Assembly: GCF_000142905.1 (NCBI RefSeq)
Contig: NW_013657661.1
Location: 113,684-177,683 of the forward strand
Length of the DNA stretch: 64,000 nucleotides
Source of the DNA: Thecamonas trahens ATCC 50062
Taxonomy: Eukaryota; Apusozoa; Apusomonadida; Apusomonadidae
Direction: 5' to 3'
Under the pieces are notes generated by a model, which worked only from the letters and a program-made list of their open reading frames with translations, had not been told where the DNA came from and did not search any database. Of this stretch, positions 1 to 9,400 are shown one piece after another. Position 1 is the stretch's first letter; each line of letters begins with the position of its first letter. The position numbers and the translations under genes were made by a program.

Positions 1-145
1 TAGGGGGGGGGGAGGGGAGGGGGGTCCGGACAAGGCAGAGTCAAGAGGTGGCGGAGACAGTGACAGTGACTGAGGCAGAGGTAGTGGCGCAACCGGGGCG
101 CGACTGTTATGTTAGGCTCAATCAGCATTGGTCCTCGTTTGGTGC

Positions 146-1236
146 TTACTCGAGATCCGACGACTCCTCGCCGGGCTCCGAGTCATCATCGTTGGACGAG
201 CCGGCTTCGGCATCCGACTTGGGCGACGGGGCGATGGTCTCGCCGGCGCCAAACGAGCCGATGAAGAGGAAGACGAGGACTGTGGCGAGAAGGGCAAGGA
301 ACGAACTCGCCACGCAGAGGTAGAACGACCACGACGGCGCCATCTTCTTGGTGTTGCCACCGCTGTACGGCGATGGCGACTTCTCGTACTCGGCCGTATC
401 AAAGAGGAGCGCGGCGTAGAGAATCCAGCCCAGGAGCATGCCAATGGCGTGGAGGAGAACCAGCGAGAATCCGGCGCCAGCCATCGACTTGGGCGGCAGC
501 GGGCCGGCTTCCACAAACGCCAGATGCGCCAGCGCAAGCACGCCCACACCGAGCGATGCCACCAGCGTGTAGTATGTCACCTCGCCTGCGCGGAACTTGC
601 GCTTGTCGGTCTGCGAGTTCTTCAGCAGCGCGTTGCTAAGCAAGTTTGTTTGCGTGGGCGAGTGTGAGTGTCACGGCGTTTCTCTCAACTTGCCCGGCAA
701 AATTTTGCGCCGTCCCCTACACCCGCCATGCCAGCACACGGCCTCCTCAAAACAGCCGTTGGCCGCCCTCCCCGCCGCGACCGAGGCCATCATCACCCAC
801 ACCATCCGCATGCACATGCTCACGAGCGCCCGACTACGCGGATGTTTCTCAACACCGACTATCCCCCTCCCCCCTCCCCCCCCCTGAACCCTCCCCCACC
901 TGCTCTCGCTCGCGCCCGTCTGTGCTCGTACCACTGGCGAGCCGAGACGCCCGCATCGTCCTCCTGGCGGAAGCACTTGTAGGCAAGGCCTGCGCGGCCG
1001 TAAAACTTGTTCGAGCCCGAAGAAAAGTCAACGGTGACCCAGTAGGTGGTAAGGAGCGCAATGAGGCCGCAGAGGAGGCTCAGGCCCATCAAGAACGTGG
1101 CGCATCCGTGCTTCGATCGCCCAGCCATGCCGTGTAATTGGTCGAGTTGGGTCTTGAGGAACAGTGCATAAACAGACATCAACGAACAGACGACCAAACA
1201 AACCCAGACAATGATCGACACCACCATCATGATCAT
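146..1236 (-). CDS. four-transmembrane (claudin/PMP22-like topology) protein, two exons
   Basis: Exon 1 is 1236..932 and exon 2 is 635..146, giving 264 residues. The intron is 931..636, with donor GTACGAG and acceptor GCTTAG. The phase-2 join creates a Cys codon (ARQ-C-NALL), so the first extracellular loop holds two cysteines (AYKCF and ARQC). TM1 starts almost at residue 1 (MIMMVVSIIVWVC), TM2 follows a basic loop (ATFLMGLSLLCGLIALL), and TM3 and TM4 are in exon 2 (VASLGVGVLALAHLAF; FLALLATVLVFLFIGS). The C-terminal tail is acidic and Ser-rich. Four TMs with a Cys pair in loop 1 resemble claudin, PMP22 or Sur7-type tetraspans, but I see no diagnostic signature, so the family is not assigned. 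The start is the first ATG after an upstream coding-strand poly-C tract. Confidence 0.72.
636..931 (-). other. intron of the four-TM gene
   Basis: 296-nt intron, donor GTACGAG, acceptor GCTTAG, with ACTCAC about 34 nt upstream of the acceptor. It contains a C/T-rich block (plus strand 865-890). Splicing joins two frames with correct phase (2) and restores a continuous four-TM protein. Confidence 0.7.
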
Positions 1237-1582
1237 CGCTTCATACCCACCGATACGTGGGGGGGGGGGGGGGGGGCAGCGACTACGCCTGACTGGGTGA
1301 GGTAGACGGGGACAGGCGAGGGAAGGGATAGGTCCCTTGTTGAGTGTGTGTGTGTGTGTGAGGTATGTGGTGATAGGCGAAGCATGAGCAGGTGTGTTTA
1401 AAAAAGAAGGCAAAATGTGTGATCACCAACTGTTCGATGGCTGGCTTCACCCCATGCACCCATCACGACTCTCTTTCTCTGGCGATATCTGCAGAGAAAG
1501 AAAGAGAGAAAGAGAGATTGCGTACATGTGCATGTATGTGCATGTATGCGCTTTAGGCATCGTGCCGTAGACAGGCTCTTGC
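1237..1582. other. divergent intergenic region
   Basis: Space between the four-TM gene (-) and CDC123 (+). It holds a G18 run near 1259-1276 (poly-C in the sense of the left gene), a (GT)n stretch near 1342-1360, and an AG-rich block (1494-1516) followed by ATG(T)-rich short repeats. No coding potential seen. Confidence 0.5.
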
Positions 1583-2746
1583 ATGCATCGGATGCGAATT
1601 GTCGGTGATCTACGTACAGCTGACTCGAGTGCGGAAATGGACCTGTCAGGACTGAGCGCGGCCAAGGCGCAGCTGAGCGAGACGACGACGGTGGACAAGT
1701 CCAAGCCGGTACTGACTGAGACATGGACGCCCGAGTACCTCCGCTCGTACCAGCATGCCGTACTCGATGTCAACCTGGAGGCCTGGCTCCCGGCCGTGGT
1801 CGACTCGACCTTTGCCACCTGGCTCGCCCCGCTCACCCTTGACGACGCCGCCGCCCTTGTGGCCAACTACGAGGCCGATCATCCGGAAGAGGCTGCCGCC
1901 GGATCGGGCTCTCTGCCAGACGATGCTGCGGCGGCGGTGGCGGCAGTGGCGCGTGTCGGCGATGGCGACTGGCAGGAGGCGCTGCGGGCTCGCCTCGAGG
2001 CCGCCATCGCCGAGGGTATGGCTGCCCTGGGCGCATCGTTTGTCTTTGTCAAGACCTCATCGCGCTCGCCCAAGGACGCCGCGGCGGCTGACGGGGCCAT
2101 GGCAGCAGCGTACACCGAGGCGTTGCAAGCCGAGCCGGACGCCGAGACTTTCAACGGAAAGCTCAACGCCTTGCTCCGTGCCGGCCTTGCCGTTCTCCGC
2201 GTCGACTCGCCGCCCCAGGGCGCGACGCTGCTGCTCACCTCGGAACGTATTTACCAGGACATGCTCATGGCGCTCAAGTACCCGGATCGCTTCCACGAGA
2301 ACGTTGTCGTCCGCCAGTGGGTCGATCTCGACGTCGGCTTTGAGTTTCGTGGCTTTGTTGCTCGCGGCGTGCTCACCGCGCTCTCGCAGTACAACCACCT
2401 CTCGTACTTTGCCGAGCTCGCTGCCGCCGGGCCGGACATAGCCGATGTCATCCGCACGGCATTTGACAGTCCCGCCATGGCCGGTGCGCTCTCGGCTGCC
2501 GGCTTTGACGACTACGTCATCGACTTTGGCCTCGTCGCCAACCCGGCCCGGGACGATGGCTACGACGTGTGGATCATCGAGATCAACCCGTTTCTCGAGA
2601 CAACCGACCCTGCCCTCATGCACTGGTCCCGTGATGCCGCTCTCCTTGCTGGCGAGCTCCCGTTTGAGTATCGCTACAACACGTCGGCGCCGGCAGGCGC
2701 CAAGGCCAATGTCTCTGCCGAGTGGTGCGCCATCATGGGCGTGTGA
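1583..2746 (+). CDS. CDC123: CDC123 (D123) family, eIF2 assembly factor
   Basis: 387 residues, single exon. CDC123 is an ATP-grasp-fold chaperone that joins eIF2 gamma to eIF2 alpha before the eIF2 trimer is completed in the cytosol. Family landmarks seen: an SSRSPKDA block near residue 155, the WVDLDVGFEFRGFV block near 248 (family consensus has an Arg-Trp-hydrophobic run before EFRGFV), LTALSQYNH right after it, and the metal/ATP-binding IEINPF near 336. Length is close to the usual 330-390. A Glu/Ala-rich insert lies around residues 100-130. An alternative start is Met19 (1637); the first ATG is kept because the frame is open only from there. I am sure of the family. Confidence 0.9.
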   Translation: MHRMRIVGDLRTADSSAEMDLSGLSAAKAQLSETTTVDKSKPVLTETWTPEYLRSYQHAVLDVNLEAWLPAVVDSTFATWLAPLTLDDAAALVANYEADHPEEAAAGSGSLPDDAAAAVAAVARVGDGDWQEALRARLEAAIAEGMAALGASFVFVKTSSRSPKDAAAADGAMAAAYTEALQAEPDAETFNGKLNALLRAGLAVLRVDSPPQGATLLLTSERIYQDMLMALKYPDRFHENVVVRQWVDLDVGFEFRGFVARGVLTALSQYNHLSYFAELAAAGPDIADVIRTAFDSPAMAGALSAAGFDDYVIDFGLVANPARDDGYDVWIIEINPFLETTDPALMHWSRDAALLAGELPFEYRYNTSAPAGAKANVSAEWCAIMGV

Positions 2747-3250
2747 GTCAGCGCGAAGCCTCGCTGACGGTGACGACGACGACACCTTGGCAGGAGAGTA
2801 CGGGTCGATGCTCGGGCCTGGCGCGGCGATGGGCGGTGGCTGGCAAAGCCAGCCACACGTTGGTCACCTCTCCTTCGGGCATCGCAACGAGCGCCACATC
2901 GATGCACTCTTCCACACAGAGCGGACTATGCCAGCGGCGCCTCGCACGGTCCCGCATCAAACAAGACCTTACAGCTTCCCACGGCTGGCGTGGTGGGCCG
3001 GCTTTTGTGGCCACCGTTTGCCCACGCGACCGAGATCCATTGCCCACACATGCGGCATCGGCATCCTTCCCTCCCTCAACCACCGCACCTGCGACCAGTC
3101 GAGTTGAACAGCTCCAAACCCCCCACTCGACCAGACTCCCCCCCCCCCACCCCCCACCCCCCCCTCCCCCCCACTCTCCCTCTCCCTCACCCAACGCGCG
3201 CGCGCGCGTGTGTGTGTGTGTGTGTGTGTTGCCCGTGTGTGTAGGCAGAT
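2747..3250. other. intergenic region with low-complexity tracts
   Basis: About 500 bp between two plus-strand genes. It contains a C/A-rich block (3125-3190) and a (GC)n-(GT)n run (3197-3230). The segment ends in GTGTGTAG six bases before the next ATG, so the 3' part could be a 5'-UTR intron, but no donor could be fixed. Confidence 0.4.
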
Positions 3251-6200
3251 ATGCTCGCACCACTACGGAGCATACTGCGCTACCTGTGCTTCCTCTACAT
3301 CCGACTCTTCCTCACCACCTACGTGGAGGAGACGGTGGAGCTGACCGACGCACGACGATGGCAGGCACCGCCTGGATCATCCCCTCCACCCGATGGCCCT
3401 CAGCCGGACACAGACACAGAGCCAGACACAACAGAACCATACAAGGATCAAGATGCAGATACTCTGCTGTCACCGCCATCAACAGCGCCGCAACCCTCCA
3501 CCCGCCTCTCCCTCCCGACTTGGCCATCGTCCGTCTCACCCGACGACCATGCCGCCGACGACGACGACGCCATCATCCACCCTTCAGCCTCCCGGCTCAC
3601 GCCGTCATCGCTCTCAGGATACTTGCTCAACGCACTGCCGGCCTCCATACACACCCCGAATCGGACTCCAACCCGGACGCCGTCCATCGTCCGCAGACTT
3701 CCGGCCGCCCCGCTCGCCGCGCCCGTCGTCACCCCGACAAGTTCGGGCTGCCTCTATCTCGTTTGGTCCGCCTCACCCGAGGCTGACGAGGCCAACGAGC
3801 CGGACGAGCTGCATGCTGTCGATCCGCTCGTTGTCCTCACCCACCTCCCGCGTGTTGTCCACACCTCGGTCTTCCTTGCCCCAACTTTTGCCGCCACCGC
3901 CACCCCGTTCATCCGCTGGGTCCTCGCCGGCGCATCGGTCGTCACAGCCGATCCGACGACATCGCCGCTTCGCCACATCGCCTCGGCCATTGTCGCCCGC
4001 CTCGCCGCCGGCGACGACGTCGTCCTCGGCTCGCTCGGCCTCGAGCAAGCCACACACCGCGAGCTTCTCACCCACGTCCTAACCCTCACTGCCAACGAGT
4101 CCCTCACGCCTGCCATCGTCCCGGTCACCTGCCTCCATGTCCGCACCTCGGCCACTCGCCGCCGCATATTCTTGGTCTTTGCCGAGCTCATTGCGCCCGA
4201 GCCCGAACTTGCTGCGTCTGACCTCGCCGCTGCGCTCTGCGCCATGTACATCCCGTCCACTTCCGGTGCCTCCTCGTCGGTCCTCGGCCTCACCCGCGAT
4301 CACCTCTCGCTCTGCCAAGCCACGCTCAAGCTCTTGCCCGACCTCGCCCGCGGCGCCGGGTCCGGCGGCACCGCGCCCTGGTGCTACACCCTCCGTCGCT
4401 TCACGCACGGCCAGCGCGCCGCCATCATTCGCAAGGTCGGCGCCCTCCTCGTCTCTCGCTCTTCGACACCCCACGTCACTGCCTTTGAGTCGTCCACCCT
4501 CACCTACCTTGCCGAGCTCGACGGCATGGGTGTCCGCGACGCCGAGGTCTCGCGCCAGCTCACCGGCCCGGCTCTTGTCGTCCGCCTCGTCAAGGCCCTG
4601 GCCGTCTCGCTCGTCCTCGCTCCGCTCTCCATCGCCGGCGTCGCCTCGCTCCTCCCGGTCTCCGCCGCCGTCTCGCTCGCCGCTCGCCTCACCTCGCACG
4701 ACGCCGCCGCACCTCGCCTCCGCCACTCCATTCACGTCTTTTCGCTCTGGCACCTCCTCTACTCGCTCGCCACATGGTACCTTCTCGGCTGGTCTGCCCT
4801 CGCCGCCTCGCTCCTCGTCCTCCCGTTTGTCGGCTACCTCTTCACCCTCTCCACCCACGCCGTTCTCCAGCTCGCCGCCGCTGTCTCGTCCGTCGGTCTC
4901 ATGCTCCGATCCGGCTCGGCTTCCGCCGGCATTGTCAAGCTCCGCACCCTCCGCGCGGCCGCTCTCGCCGCGCTCACAGACATGCTTGTTGCCGCTCCGT
5001 CGAGGCTCCCGGCCCTCGTCCGTGCTCCCGCCGCCGCCTCGGGCTACCGCATCAACCCCATGCACATGCTCGCCCACACCGTCCCGCCGCTCGCCCCACT
5101 CCCGCCGCTCGCCAACCGCTTCTACTCGCACGGATCCTTCATGGGCGCCGCACCCGCCCTCCTCGCCTCGCCGCCCTGGGCCGCCGTTCTCGAGGCCCTC
5201 ATGCCCGATGTTTTTGCCGACGTCGTTGCCGCTGTCTCATCCCGCGGCGCCACTCGCTCTGCCTCTGTTTCTGGAGTCGTTATGGCTATGCTCGAGAACA
5301 ACCCGGTCCTCGCCGCCTTTGGCGCTTCCGCCGACCCAGAGTGGGTCGCCCCGGTCTTTGAGTGGGACGTCTTCATCGACCCGGCCCTCTTTGCGCCCGA
5401 CTCGCCGCCGCTCCCGCCGCAACGCATCCTCCACTCGCTTGTCATCGCCCACGGCGCCGCCTCACACCTTGTTGCCGAGCACTTTGGCTTCACCTCGTAC
5501 GCCTCGGTCGCCTCCACACGCAAGACCGCCGCCGGAGGCGTTGCCGCAGCTGACTGGCTTGATCTCATGCGCCGCGCCCTTGACCTCGCTCCGCTCGCTG
5601 CTGCTGCTGCCACCGCCCCGGGCGATCTCGCCGCCGCAGACCTCGCCGCCGCCCTCGCCACCGTTGCCGCAGAGCCTCGCGTCCCTGGCGACGCCACTTT
5701 TCTCAAAGTCACCCCTCCGCGGCTCGTCGTCCCTGCCATTCGCGCCGCCCTTGGCGACGCCCCGCTTGCCCTTGTCCTCGACGTCAAGTCCTTCACTGCC
5801 CCGCCAGATGTCCTCCAGCTGGTCGTCGACGCCTGCATCGACGTCGGCATTGACATTGCCGGCGTCGGCTCATTCCGCGCTCCGCAGATCTCTTCCCTCA
5901 CCTCGACCACGCCGCTCTACTTTTTCCACTTTGCCGGTGATCTGCAGGCCGCCGCCGCTTCGCTCCCTCGCTCCGCCTCGGTCCTCTTCAACGTCGGCTC
6001 GCTCATCGAATACTCGCGCCTCCCATCCTCCTCCTCGTCCAAGCTGGCCTCGTACTCGCTCAACGACAAGGCGCTCGACCAGCTTGCAGACCTCAAGCAG
6101 GCCTACGCCCTCCACATTGGCCTCTACACTCAAGAATCCGATCTCGACTTTGCCGCCGCCCGCATCATCTTTGAGCTGGCAGACGCCCGTCCGGACCTCT

Positions 6201-6466
6201 TCGACCTCGGCCTTGCATGGGGCGGCCTCGCCGCCGCCGCCGCTGCTGACATCCTTCCCTCCTTTGTCAAGGGCACCATTGGAACCATGACCCAGGGCGT
6301 TGTCGGCAAGGGCTGGTCCACAAACACCCCAGACGCCCAGATCGTCGCTCTCCAAGCCCAGCACGCCGCCCTCGCCGATCGCGTGTCCAAGCTCGAAGCC
6401 GACCTCGCTGCCGTCCTCGCCACCACCCGCTCCTGCCCCACATGCTGCCCCACGGCTGCGTCCTGA
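3251..6466 (+). CDS. large multi-domain membrane protein, function not recognised
   Basis: 1071 residues in one open frame. The N-terminus is a hydrophobic stretch (YLCFLYIRLFLTTYV), followed by a Pro/Thr-rich linker to about residue 140. Residues about 170-340 have alternating hydrophobic strands and helices (VFLAPTF; RWVLAGASVV; AIVPVT) that faintly recall glycerolipid acyltransferases, but no HxxxxD motif is present, so this is only a possibility. Hydrophobic helices lie at about 455-490 and 500-555 and are probably membrane-embedded. The C-terminal third is soluble-looking (LALVLDVKSF; ACIDVGIDIAGVGSF), ends in a short coiled coil (about 1035-1060) and a CPTCCP tail. It ends only 15 bp before the stop of the convergent IP3 receptor gene. 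No function is assigned. Confidence 0.72.
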   Translation: MLAPLRSILRYLCFLYIRLFLTTYVEETVELTDARRWQAPPGSSPPPDGPQPDTDTEPDTTEPYKDQDADTLLSPPSTAPQPSTRLSLPTWPSSVSPDDHAADDDDAIIHPSASRLTPSSLSGYLLNALPASIHTPNRTPTRTPSIVRRLPAAPLAAPVVTPTSSGCLYLVWSASPEADEANEPDELHAVDPLVVLTHLPRVVHTSVFLAPTFAATATPFIRWVLAGASVVTADPTTSPLRHIASAIVARLAAGDDVVLGSLGLEQATHRELLTHVLTLTANESLTPAIVPVTCLHVRTSATRRRIFLVFAELIAPEPELAASDLAAALCAMYIPSTSGASSSVLGLTRDHLSLCQATLKLLPDLARGAGSGGTAPWCYTLRRFTHGQRAAIIRKVGALLVSRSSTPHVTAFESSTLTYLAELDGMGVRDAEVSRQLTGPALVVRLVKALAVSLVLAPLSIAGVASLLPVSAAVSLAARLTSHDAAAPRLRHSIHVFSLWHLLYSLATWYLLGWSALAASLLVLPFVGYLFTLSTHAVLQLAAAVSSVGLMLRSGSASAGIVKLRTLRAAALAALTDMLVAAPSRLPALVRAPAAASGYRINPMHMLAHTVPPLAPLPPLANRFYSHGSFMGAAPALLASPPWAAVLEALMPDVFADVVAAVSSRGATRSASVSGVVMAMLENNPVLAAFGASADPEWVAPVFEWDVFIDPALFAPDSPPLPPQRILHSLVIAHGAASHLVAEHFGFTSYASVASTRKTAAGGVAAADWLDLMRRALDLAPLAAAAATAPGDLAAADLAAALATVAAEPRVPGDATFLKVTPPRLVVPAIRAALGDAPLALVLDVKSFTAPPDVLQLVVDACIDVGIDIAGVGSFRAPQISSLTSTTPLYFFHFAGDLQAAAASLPRSASVLFNVGSLIEYSRLPSSSSSKLASYSLNDKALDQLADLKQAYALHIGLYTQESDLDFAAARIIFELADARPDLFDLGLAWGGLAAAAAADILPSFVKGTIGTMTQGVVGKGWSTNTPDAQIVALQAQHAALADRVSKLEADLAAVLATTRSCPTCCPTAAS

Positions 6467-6481
6467 CCACTGCGCCCTGCT

Positions 6482-9400
6482 TTACCGTTCCAGCGACAGC
6501 GCCGTGTGAGGAAAGAACGAAGGGTCTCGCCGCTCGAGCTTGGCCAGAACGTACCCTTCACGTCCGGTCAGTTCCAGAAAGTCCTTGCCGCGCAAGTGCT
6601 CAAACAGCGCCACGTACGCCCACATCGAGTGCTCGCGCTTGACATGGTACACAAATCCGGGCCCATCGCGCGTCAGGTCGTCGCGCGAGAGTCCGCACAC
6701 AAAGCACTTGTTCTGGATGTCGTGCTCCACTGCATGCTTCCGCGTCCGCAGCGCTGCAAACGTGTCCACAATGATGGCGAGGAGGAGGTTGAGGAAGAGG
6801 ACCACAAACACAAAGTAGTACGAGAGATCATACGCCACTCGCCCATACGAGTGCATGCGGTCCGGCGTGTACGGATGCAGCACCATCTGGTCGCCGATGC
6901 CTCCCGACGAACGAAGCCCGAGATTCGTCACCGTCACAATGCACTCAAGCAGCGAGGTGCAGTACGAGCTCCCGGCAATGTCAAAGTCGCTACGGAAGAG
7001 CACAAAGCCGGCAAGCGCGTACATGTACATCCACACAAGGCCGAGCACCACAGTCAGTCCGATCGCTTTGGCGTTCACCATGATTGCCAGCGTCACAGAC
7101 CGCAGCGTCTCGCTCCGCGTCACAATGTCCAACAAGTGGTACGAGAAGAACGCAGGATGGATCACGTTGCCAAACACCGCAAACGCCACATACAGCAAGT
7201 GGAAGCAAAAGAACGGCTGCCGACACAGATACACCGCAGAACGCACACCCTTCACCGCCGCAGACGCAGGCATCGCCCGCGACCGCCAATATCGTCGCAG
7301 CACAAGCGGCGCTTGGGAGACAAGATAGATGAGAACCACGAGCCCAGACGTAGCCGTCTGCACCCCGCCAAACATCGTGACGCAGATTCGGATAGACTCG
7401 CTTCGCCACGTATTGTCGCGCGATCTCGACTGGAGCCCAACAAGCAGCAGCGCGTTGATCACCACGGCAAGGAGGAGCGACGTGTTCCGCAGCGCCTGCT
7501 CGTGCCGCCCCACATACCGCCAGAACACAAACGGCTCCAGCCGCGACCGATGGTGCATCTCGTCGAGCAAGTCCTCGGCGCGGTCTAGAAAGTCGCGCAG
7601 CCGCGTGTCGTCGCGCGCCACGTCCCACACAAGCCGCCGCCGCGACCGCTTGTTCAGCAACCGCGCCGCCGAAGGAACCTTGAAGTACATCCGCTCCACG
7701 CCCGCATCCCCATGGGCGATCTCCACAGATGACACCTGCCGCTCAAAGAACGCTCCCACGCCGTCATCAAGCTCCGCAAACAGCGCCTGTAGCTCTGGCG
7801 CGTCAGGTGCCTTGTCGTGGAGGCTGCGGAGGAGGATGTAGCATGCTACTGCCTCTTCAAACTGCGCGTCCGCCGTCGCCGCCGCCGCCGCCGCCGCTGC
7901 TGCGGCTGCGCTGCTGGTCACACTCTGCGAGGTATCGCTCTCCGCCTCGCACCGCCCGCCACCTCCAATCCCGCCCCGGCGGAATGCCGCGCGCGCCTCC
8001 TGCTGCCGCGCCTCCCATGGCACCGCCTCGCCCGTCACGTCGCGCTCCGTTCGACCTCGCTCGCGCACGCCGTCGCGCTTTCCCTGCTCACCGGCGGCTG
8101 CCTCCAGAATCTGCTGCAGTACATTGACGTTGAGCTTGGAGAGCACGACGCCGTGAACTGGAGGCTCGTCGCAACCAGGCTCAAACCGCCTGGCCCGGCT
8201 TGTCGATGATCCCTCCACAATCGCTGCCACAGCCGTCAGCGCTGTCTTGCGCAACCGATACACATCGGCCTTGGCGCAGCCGTCCAGCTTGGAGCTCAGC
8301 AGCGAGTTGACTACCTCGATCACCGACGAGTCGGCAAGCACTCGCTGGTTCGCTGGGTTCGGCCCCTGGCAGAGCTCGGCAAGGGTGGCAAACGCTTGGG
8401 TTGCCACGTGGATTGTCGCCGCGCTCACTGATGAAGCCAGCAGCGAGACATACCGCGCGAGTGCCGCAACAACGTTGAACGACCGCACCACGTCGACCTG
8501 CTCTCGCAAGTACTCTTGGAACTCGTGGTGATGGTTTTCACACAGTGCCTGGAGAAGGAGCAGGACCGTAAAGACATGGCCCTCCTCGCCATGCACGTCC
8601 TGCCGCTTGTCGCGCGACATGATGACTCGCCCACCTTGCCCCGGTTGCTCCTCCAACAAGGACAGCCCACGCCGAAAGTTGAACCGCTGCAGCACCTCGG
8701 CCTGCAACAGCCGCGGGTTCTGCACAAGAAGCGCAGCCTTGTCCTCGATCTCGAACCCGGCCTTGACCAGAAGCTGCTCTAGCCGCCGGAGCAGTGGCAC
8801 TTGGAACCGGTACACCGCATTGAGGGGGTGCACCTCGCGCGCGCGGGTGTTCCCGCGCCGCACAAGCCGCTCAAACATCAACTGCTTGTCATGGAGCATC
8901 TCGTTGCGCTGCTTGAGAAACGCCTGCTCCGACGCCAGCCCAGATTCAACGCTCATCGTATCCGACTCGCTCTCGTTCCAACCGTCGCTTCCGTCGCTCC
9001 TCGCCTCGCTCCCGGCGTACAGCTCGTTGGCGAGGTCAGCGCCGGTGTCGAGCAAATCAATCGAAGCCGCCGAGAGCCCGTCCGACTCGCACGACCCGCG
9101 ACGGCCGCGCTGGAACTTAACTTCAGCCTCAAGATCGAGCACCGACGTAGCCCCCAGATGGCCGAGAAGATTGGCCGGCCGAGTCACCGCCGCGTACAAC
9201 GTCGCTTGCACGTCCATGTTTCCACCGGCGAGCAGCGCGTGAAGTACCGCGAGGCCGGGGAGGACCAGCGAGCCTTGGCTCGAGACCACAAACTGCACCA
9301 CCTTGCTTGTCAGCCCCAGCGAGTCGAGTCGCGCCTGCTCGGCTCGCAGCCGCTCTCGCGACAGCAAATGACTCTCAGTTGGCGATCGCAGCGCAGGGTC

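Noticed and set aside
2722-3786. 354-codon open frame from the end of CDC123 into the 1071-residue gene
   Set aside because: Composition is low-complexity (Ser/Arg/Pro/Thr, Cys-Val runs from GT repeats) and it overlaps a much better coding frame.
4137-6290. 717-codon Ser/Pro/Arg-rich frame inside the 1071-residue gene
   Set aside because: A shadow frame caused by GC-rich codons with C at third position.
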